Virus record (IMG/VR): IMGVR_UViG_3300047446_000191
Span: 1-22,813 of that record
DNA length: 22,813 nucleotides
Reading direction: 5' to 3' (one strand)
DNA from: a virus
The notes under the pieces are model-generated. The model searched no databases. It was not told the origin of the DNA and was given only the letters and a program-made list of their open reading frames with translations. This document shows, one piece after another, positions 19,406-22,813 of the stretch (its first letter is position 1; every line of letters begins with the position of its first letter). Made by a program: the position numbers and the translations under genes.

Positions 19406-19525
19406 ATCCGACTCCTGGCGCATGTAAGTGATCCCCGTTGTTTTGTTGTTACGATTTGTAAAAAATAACTAGGTCAATATGCGCTTGCCCCCTTGGGAAC
19501 CCGCCTCCTGCCTAGGTACGAGCGG

Positions 19526-19555
19526 ATATTAGTGGTTTTGGCAACGCGATGTCGA
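19526..19555 (-). promoter_or_regulatory. Candidate leftward operon promoter
   Basis: On the minus strand, TCGACA (19555-19550) and TAATAT (19531-19526) are separated by 18 bases. The -35 box lies in the left arm of the operator at 19544-19574. The predicted start is about 110 bases before the first gene. Confidence 0.45.
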
Positions 19556-19574
19556 GTCCCAATCGACATTGCGT
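19544..19574. promoter_or_regulatory. Operator dyad shared by divergent promoters
   Basis: ACGCGATGTCGA (19544-19555) and TCGACATTGCGT (19563-19574) form an inverted repeat with 11 of 12 pairs and a 7-base spacer. The right arm contains the -35 box of the rightward repressor promoter and the left arm that of the leftward operon. One bound repressor could therefore block both. Confidence 0.65.
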
Positions 19575-19598
19575 GTAAAACGTAACTGTGCCTATACT
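19569..19598 (+). promoter_or_regulatory. Candidate promoter of the repressor gene
   Basis: TTGCGT (19569-19574) and TATACT (19593-19598) are 18 bases apart, giving a start about 35 bases before the repressor ATG at 19640. The -35 box overlaps the operator dyad, so autoregulation is likely. Confidence 0.5.
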
Positions 19599-19639
19599 TG
19601 ACGCACACCCGAAAATTGTGTTTATGCGAGGAATTAGCC

Positions 19640-19936
19640 ATGAAGTCTGCCGTTTATCTGTGTGCCCTGAAACTGCATACCGGCATCGAATCCGACAACG
19701 GAATCGCAAGATTGCTAGGCGTATCAAGGTCTTACATCGGCCTGGTCAAGCAGGAGAAAACCGGATTTAGCAATGAAATGGCGTTGAAGATTGCCTCAAT
19801 TTTGGGCGTGCACCCGGCAATAATTTTTGCCGATCTTGCGATAGATCGCGCAAATTCCGCAGAAGAGCGGCTTGTGTGGCGTGAGATTTACAACACGTTT
19901 GGCGAGTCTCCCGTGAGCGAAATGCACACGGCTTAA
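19640..19936 (+). CDS. HTH repressor of the PM2-like prophage (DUF3693-like)
   Basis: I start at ATG 19640 (MKSAVYLCALKLHTGIES), eight bases after GAGG; a longer frame has no such site. The 98-residue protein has a helix-turn-helix (SDNGIARLLGVSRSYIGLVKQ) and continues with AIDRANSAEERLVW, like phage-related DUF3693 proteins. It is homologous to the repressor of the filamentous prophage (MKS, YL, LK, SD, LG, IDRA in the same order) but lacks its membrane tail. It lies alone on the rightward strand, divergent from the operon across the shared operator, and ends at a terminator. This layout fits the lysogeny repressor. Confidence 0.75.
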   Translation: MKSAVYLCALKLHTGIESDNGIARLLGVSRSYIGLVKQEKTGFSNEMALKIASILGVHPAIIFADLAIDRANSAEERLVWREIYNTFGESPVSEMHTA

Positions 19937-19954
19937 TCGGCCGGAAACCCGCAT

Positions 19955-19979
19955 AGGCGCTAGGTTAGCGCCTTTTTTT
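19955..19979 (+). terminator. Rho-independent terminator after the repressor
   Basis: AGGCGCTA (19955-19962), loop GGT, TAGCGCCT (19966-19973) and a run of T to 19979. It closes the repressor transcript just before the right dif-like site. Confidence 0.85.
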
Positions 19980-19983
19980 ATTT

Positions 19984-20011
19984 CTGTAACTCAATATACA
20001 TTATGCGAAAG
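19984..20011. other. dif-like XerCD site 3 (right junction, XerD arm degenerate)
   Basis: XerD side CTGTAACTCAA (19984-19994), centre TATACA (19995-20000), XerC arm TTATGCGAAAG (20001-20011). The centre and XerC arm match E. coli dif at 6 of 6 and 8 of 11, the XerD side at 7 of 11. This is the mirror image of site 1: the XerC arm is host and the XerD side came with the PM2-like phage. Confidence 0.8.
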
Positions 20012-20024
20012 CCGGGTAGTTAAC

Positions 20025-20072
20025 AGAGTGTTGCGCAGTTTGAAAATTTACCGCAACAACTCTACGGTAAAT
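20025..20072. repeat. Overlapping inverted repeats before the recombinase gene
   Basis: AGAGTGTTGCG (20025-20035) faces CGCAACAACTCT (20052-20063), complementary except for one inserted base. ATTTACCG (20046-20053) faces CGGTAAAT (20065-20072), a perfect pair with an 11-base spacer. Such dyads near a tyrosine recombinase could be its own crossover or binding site. Confidence 0.5.
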
Positions 20073-20108
20073 GGTATGTTTAGGCGTTGCGGTTCACGAA
20101 AGACGCCG

Positions 20109-21329
20109 ATGATTCTTCAGCTGAACGACTCCCAAGTTCCGCCCAATCTGCGCGGCCCGGTCTTGGTCGATCCCAAGGGACTTCCGCGCTACTGGGCTAC
20201 AGTTTGGTCTGCCGCAACTGCCGGTGCGTTAGCAGATTCAACGCATCTGAAAAAATTGCGATATATCGACAACCTCTATCAACACGCCGACGGCCTGCGC
20301 GGTTACGGCGCCTTAGACGATGCGCTAGCGTCGTTGGACGACGCGGCGCTTGGGCAAATTCTCGAGTCGTGGTTCATTTCGATTCGGAATAAGCCTGACA
20401 CAACGCCGGCCGACGAAATGCGCTGGCAAGTCGGATTCCATTTCGTCAGTTCAGTCGTGTCCTGGATAGCTAAAAGCGGTTCCGATCAGATATTACGGCA
20501 GATCGAAACTCGCCTTCACCAACTATCGGTCCTGTACAGCCAGTTTCGCGTCAGAAAACGCAATGCACCGGAATCAATTCGATCGCTACCGGCATCGACA
20601 GTCGAGGCGCTTTACCAGCTCCTCGATCCAGAATCCCATAAAAATCCGTTTCCTCGGCTTCAAACACGCTGGCGGATATACGTCGCGTTCATATTGATGT
20701 TGCATCAAGGTTTGCGCCGTGGCGAGGTATTGCTTCTGCCAGCAGATGCTATAAAGAGCGGCCATGACGCAAGACTCGGGCGCGTCAGGAGTTGGATCAA
20801 CATTAGGGAAAACGAATAGGAGGACTCCGAACAGGATCCTCGCCATTCCAAACCCGGCATTAAGACTCAAGCCTCAATACGGCAAATTCCCGTCAGCGAA
20901 ACAACTGCACGGATCGTGCAAATGTACGCCGAAAACTACCGGGGGCGTGCCGAGCACTCTTTCTTGCTTAGTTCAAAGTCACGAGCACCACTATCCACAG
21001 AAGCCCTCACCAAGGCATTTTCGGTGGTCTCGTCCCGCCTTCCATCCGCCGTAGTCGCGGAACTAAAAGCCAGAACAGGAAAAACAACTATCACGCCACA
21101 TGATCTCCGGCATACATGTTCGGTCGTTCGCCTTCATCAGTTGCTTTTGCAAGGAGACTCCATGGATGAGGCATTGCAGAAAATGCGAACATTCTTCGGA
21201 TGGTCGCGACAGTCTACAATGCCGGCACGGTACGCACGCGCAGTATTCGAAGACCGCCTTGCGGGTGTTTGGAATGATGCATTCGACGATCGCGTTGAGC
21301 TGTTAAGAGGACTTCCGGGAGGACATTGA
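20109..21329 (+). pseudogene. Tyrosine recombinase/integrase interrupted by one in-frame amber codon
   Basis: From ATG 20109 (MILQLNDSQVPPNLRG) the frame runs to TAG at 20817-20819 and then continues in the same frame, without any shift, to TGA at 21329; the full product would have about 406 residues. The N-terminal part looks like a core-binding domain. The first catalytic Arg lies in HQGLRRGEVLLLP before the stop. After it follow HDLRHT (His-x-x-Arg), FFGWSRQSTM and the likely Tyr in ARYAR. So a single base change separates the catalytic residues onto two fragments. Unless the amber codon is suppressed the enzyme is dead. It lies outside the dif-bounded phages and belongs to another element or to the host. 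Confidence 0.8.
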
Positions 21330-21331
21330 AA

Positions 21332-21490
21332 ATGCAGCCAGAAGAAATCAGCCCCAATGCGTTTTCTGAGAGCGATCTCACAGCGCAATTCTGTGCCCTA
21401 TTGCAGCCATTGCCTTCTCTCCTTCGTTATTATGACGAATTTGACGACTCCACGCGTTCAATCCACGAGCCACATCAAGCACGTTTATGA
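21332..21490 (+). pseudogene. Short gene truncated by the IS insertion
   Basis: The frame MQPEEISPNAFSESDLTAQF starts three bases after the recombinase stop, with GGAGG upstream, and continues for 52 residues to a TGA that is formed by the first three bases of the IS (21488-21490). So the real gene went on and was cut. Its closeness to the recombinase suggests a second subunit or partner recombinase, as in paired or triple recombinase elements. The remnant is too short to name. Confidence 0.6.
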
Positions 21491-21504
21491 ATCACCCCGG
21501 AAAT

Positions 21505-22431
21505 TTAGGAGGCCGATTGGTGTGAGTCAGGCGAAATAACCTGCTCGGAAAGTTGTCGGTAGTAGTTTGCCTCAGCTTCGGCCGGCGGTATATAGCCAAG
21601 CGGTTCGAGCAACCGATGATGATTGAACCAGGTCACCCACTCTAGCGTCGCCAGCTCGACGGCCTCGCGCGTCTTCCAGGGAGCACGGCGATGTATCAGT
21701 TCTGCCTTGTACAGCCCGTTAATGGTCTCGGCCAACGCATTATCATAACTGTCGCCCTTACTTCCCACAGAAGGCTCAACTCCAGCTTCTGCCAGACGCT
21801 CACTGTAGCGAATGGAGACGTATTGCGAGTCCCTGTCGCTATGATGAATCAAGGCGTCATCACGTTCCGGTTGGCGTGCGTACAACGCCTGTTCCAAGGC
21901 ATCCAGAACGAAGTCGGTGCGCATCGAGCTGCTGACGCGCCAGCCCACGATACGCCGGGCAAAGACATCAATCACAAAGGCCACATAGACAAAGCCTTGC
22001 CAAGTCGAGACGTAGGTGAAGTCGGACACCCACAGTTGATTGGGTCGTTGTGCCTTGAACTGGCGGTTGACCCGGTCCAGCGGACAAGGTGCGGCCGCAT
22101 TGCCGATCGTGGTCTTCACGACCTTGCCCCGCATCACGCCGCGCAGGCCGGCGCGGCGCATCAAGCGCTCAACGGTGCAGCGGGCAACTTCGGTGCCTTC
22201 GCGCCGCAGTTGGCGCCAGACCTTTTCGGCACCATAGACCTGCATGTTGGCTTGCCAGACGCGTTCAATTTGAGAGGCCAGCACCTCGTCACTCTTCGCA
22301 CGATTGCTGCGCAAAGCGGGATTGCACCGCTGCGCGGCGTAACGCCAGTAGCCGGACGGGGCGACTTGCAGGACTTTGCAAATCGACTCGACCCCATACG
22401 CTTGGCGGTGCTGGTCGATGAACTGTCTCAC
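21505..22431 (-). CDS. IS3-family transposase orfB (DDE catalytic subunit)
   Basis: The 308-residue protein has an N-terminal helical region with [19 protein letters not shown] and the retroviral-integrase fold. Catalytic residues are Asp137 in WVSDFTYV, Asp199 in HHSDRDSQY and Glu235 in [10 protein letters not shown], with the exact 35-residue spacing of DD(35)E. The usual motif is HSDRGSQY; here Asp replaces Gly next to the second catalytic Asp. The GTG start at 22431 overlaps the orfA stop (GTGA). A programmed frameshift between orfA and orfB makes the active OrfAB protein in this family; no clear slippery run is visible at the overlap. Confidence 0.93.
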   Translation of the reverse strand: MRQFIDQHRQAYGVESICKVLQVAPSGYWRYAAQRCNPALRSNRAKSDEVLASQIERVWQANMQVYGAEKVWRQLRREGTEVARCTVERLMRRAGLRGVMRGKVVKTTIGNAAAPCPLDRVNRQFKAQRPNQLWVSDFTYVSTWQGFVYVAFVIDVFARRIVGWRVSSSMRTDFVLDALEQALYARQPERDDALIHHSDRDSQYVSIRYSERLAEAGVEPSVGSKGDSYDNALAETINGLYKAELIHRRAPWKTREAVELATLEWVTWFNHHRLLEPLGYIPPAEAEANYYRQLSEQVISPDSHQSAS

Positions 22432-22751
22432 GATTTGAAGCGACGGTCGAGCTCCGCCTGGGCGAAAAACGCGCTCGCCAGACGCAGGATTTCATTCGCC
22501 TTGCGTAGCTCCTTGTTCTCGCGCTCCAGCGCCTTGAGGCGCTCGCTTTCGGCCGTTGTGGTGCCCTCACGCTGGCCCGTGTCACGCTCACGCTGGCGCA
22601 CCCAACGGCGCAGAGTTTCGGAGGTACAGCCTATCTTGGCTGCGATGGACGTGATGGCCGCCCACTGCGACTCGTACTCGCTGCCGGCCTCTTGGACCAT
22701 GCGCACGGCGCGCTCCATCACTTCGGGGGAATATCGGACTGATTTTTTCAT
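22428..22751 (-). CDS. IS3-family transposase orfA (DNA-binding subunit)
   Basis: The 107-residue protein starts [21 protein letters not shown] helix-turn-helix ([22 protein letters not shown]) is followed by a leucine-zipper-like coiled coil ([20 protein letters not shown]) ending [11 protein letters not shown]. It recognises the terminal inverted repeats and is joined to OrfB by frameshifting. Its start lies about 54 bases inside the right end of the element, as usual. Confidence 0.93.
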   Translation of the reverse strand: MKKSVRYSPEVMERAVRMVQEAGSEYESQWAAITSIAAKIGCTSETLRRWVRQRERDTGQREGTTTAESERLKALERENKELRKANEILRLASAFFAQAELDRRFKS

Positions 22752-22813
22752 GGTGGCTCCATTTTCTCAAATGTTGGAGCCTCCTTCAAACCCGGGGCGA
22801 TTCAGTTTGGGAT

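Larger units (their letters stand above)
8910..20000. mobile_element. PM2-like (corticovirus-related) tailless prophage integrated at dif
   Basis: The element of about 11.1 kb lies between the middle and right dif-like sites. It encodes a HUH replication endonuclease, a small packaging ATPase, a P2-type double-jelly-roll capsid protein, many one-helix membrane proteins, a lytic transglycosylase and regulators, and no tail, terminase or portal genes. This is the gene set of corticovirus PM2 (about 10 kb) and its prophage relatives. About 25 leftward genes form one operon from 19405 to 9497. No recombinase is encoded, so host XerCD is the likely integration machinery. All core genes are intact. 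Confidence 0.85.
21488..22804 (-). mobile_element. IS3-family insertion sequence
   Basis: The element of 1317 bases begins TGAATCACCCCGG at 21488 and ends, read from the other side, TGAATCGCCCCGGG at 22804; the inner parts of the ends also agree (GGAGGC). It carries orfA and orfB on the minus strand in the usual overlapping order. No perfect target duplication flanks the ends; GTTT occurs on both sides only if the left copy is shifted by one base. The right end lies nine bases before the window edge. Confidence 0.9.

Noticed and set aside
20817-20915. Frameshift in the recombinase
   Set aside because: Both parts are in the same frame; only one stop codon separates them, so it is a nonsense change.
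20109-21329. This recombinase as the integrase of the PM2-like prophage
   Set aside because: It lies outside the right dif-like junction, is nonsense-interrupted, and the terminator and dif separate it from the phage genes.
21488-22804. Clear target-site duplication of the IS
   Set aside because: The bases directly next to the two ends differ; GTTT matches only with a one-base offset, which is not convincing.
1-22813. tRNA or rRNA genes, including a tRNA attachment site
   Set aside because: I saw no cloverleaf or TTCRANNC box near any junction; the junctions are dif-like instead.

Overview
The window holds two complete, unrelated prophages placed head to tail between three copies of a chromosome-dimer-resolution (dif/XerCD) site, followed by the remains of a tyrosine-recombinase element cut by an IS3-family insertion sequence. 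The host is most likely a beta-proteobacterium (Burkholderiales, possibly Oxalobacteraceae). This is inferred from the dif-like arms (ACATAA / TTATGCGAA), the style of the phage genes and the GC-rich second half; it is not proven. The first 114 bases are the 3' end of a host molybdopterin oxidoreductase (xanthine dehydrogenase type).

Region 1 (about 147-8920) is a filamentous (Inoviridae-type) prophage. It has a leftward membrane-tailed repressor and, rightward, a replication initiator of the RstA/Rep_trans kind, an ssDNA-binding protein, small coat proteins, a pVIII-like major coat protein with a terminator behind it, a pIII-like adsorption protein with a Gly-rich linker, pVI, a Zot/pI assembly ATPase, a secretin (pIV), a ribbon-helix-helix regulator and two accessory ORFs. 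It has no integrase.

Region 2 (about 8921-19994) is a tailless, membrane-containing, icosahedral prophage related to corticovirus PM2. Its long leftward operon runs from regulators and a HUH replication endonuclease through a packaging ATPase and a P2-type double-jelly-roll capsid protein to a dozen small membrane or virion proteins, a lytic transglycosylase and holin-like proteins. Most genes overlap by 1-17 bases. The operon ends at a strong terminator at 9469-9493. A divergent repressor sits at the right end behind a shared operator, and a small rightward two-gene unit sits at the left end. It also has no integrase.

The dif-like sites at 147, 8893 and 19984 delimit both elements exactly, so both appear to use the host XerCD recombinases. 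The two outer sites each have one degenerate arm. The middle one, built of one arm from each phage, is the best dif match in the window. Although their capsids and replication systems are unrelated, the two phages carry homologous repressors and homologous ribbon-helix-helix proteins, which suggests exchange of regulatory genes between viruses that share an integration site.

Region 3 (20012-22813) holds a tyrosine recombinase gene split by one in-frame amber codon, a following short gene truncated by the IS end, and an IS3-family element with orfA and orfB.
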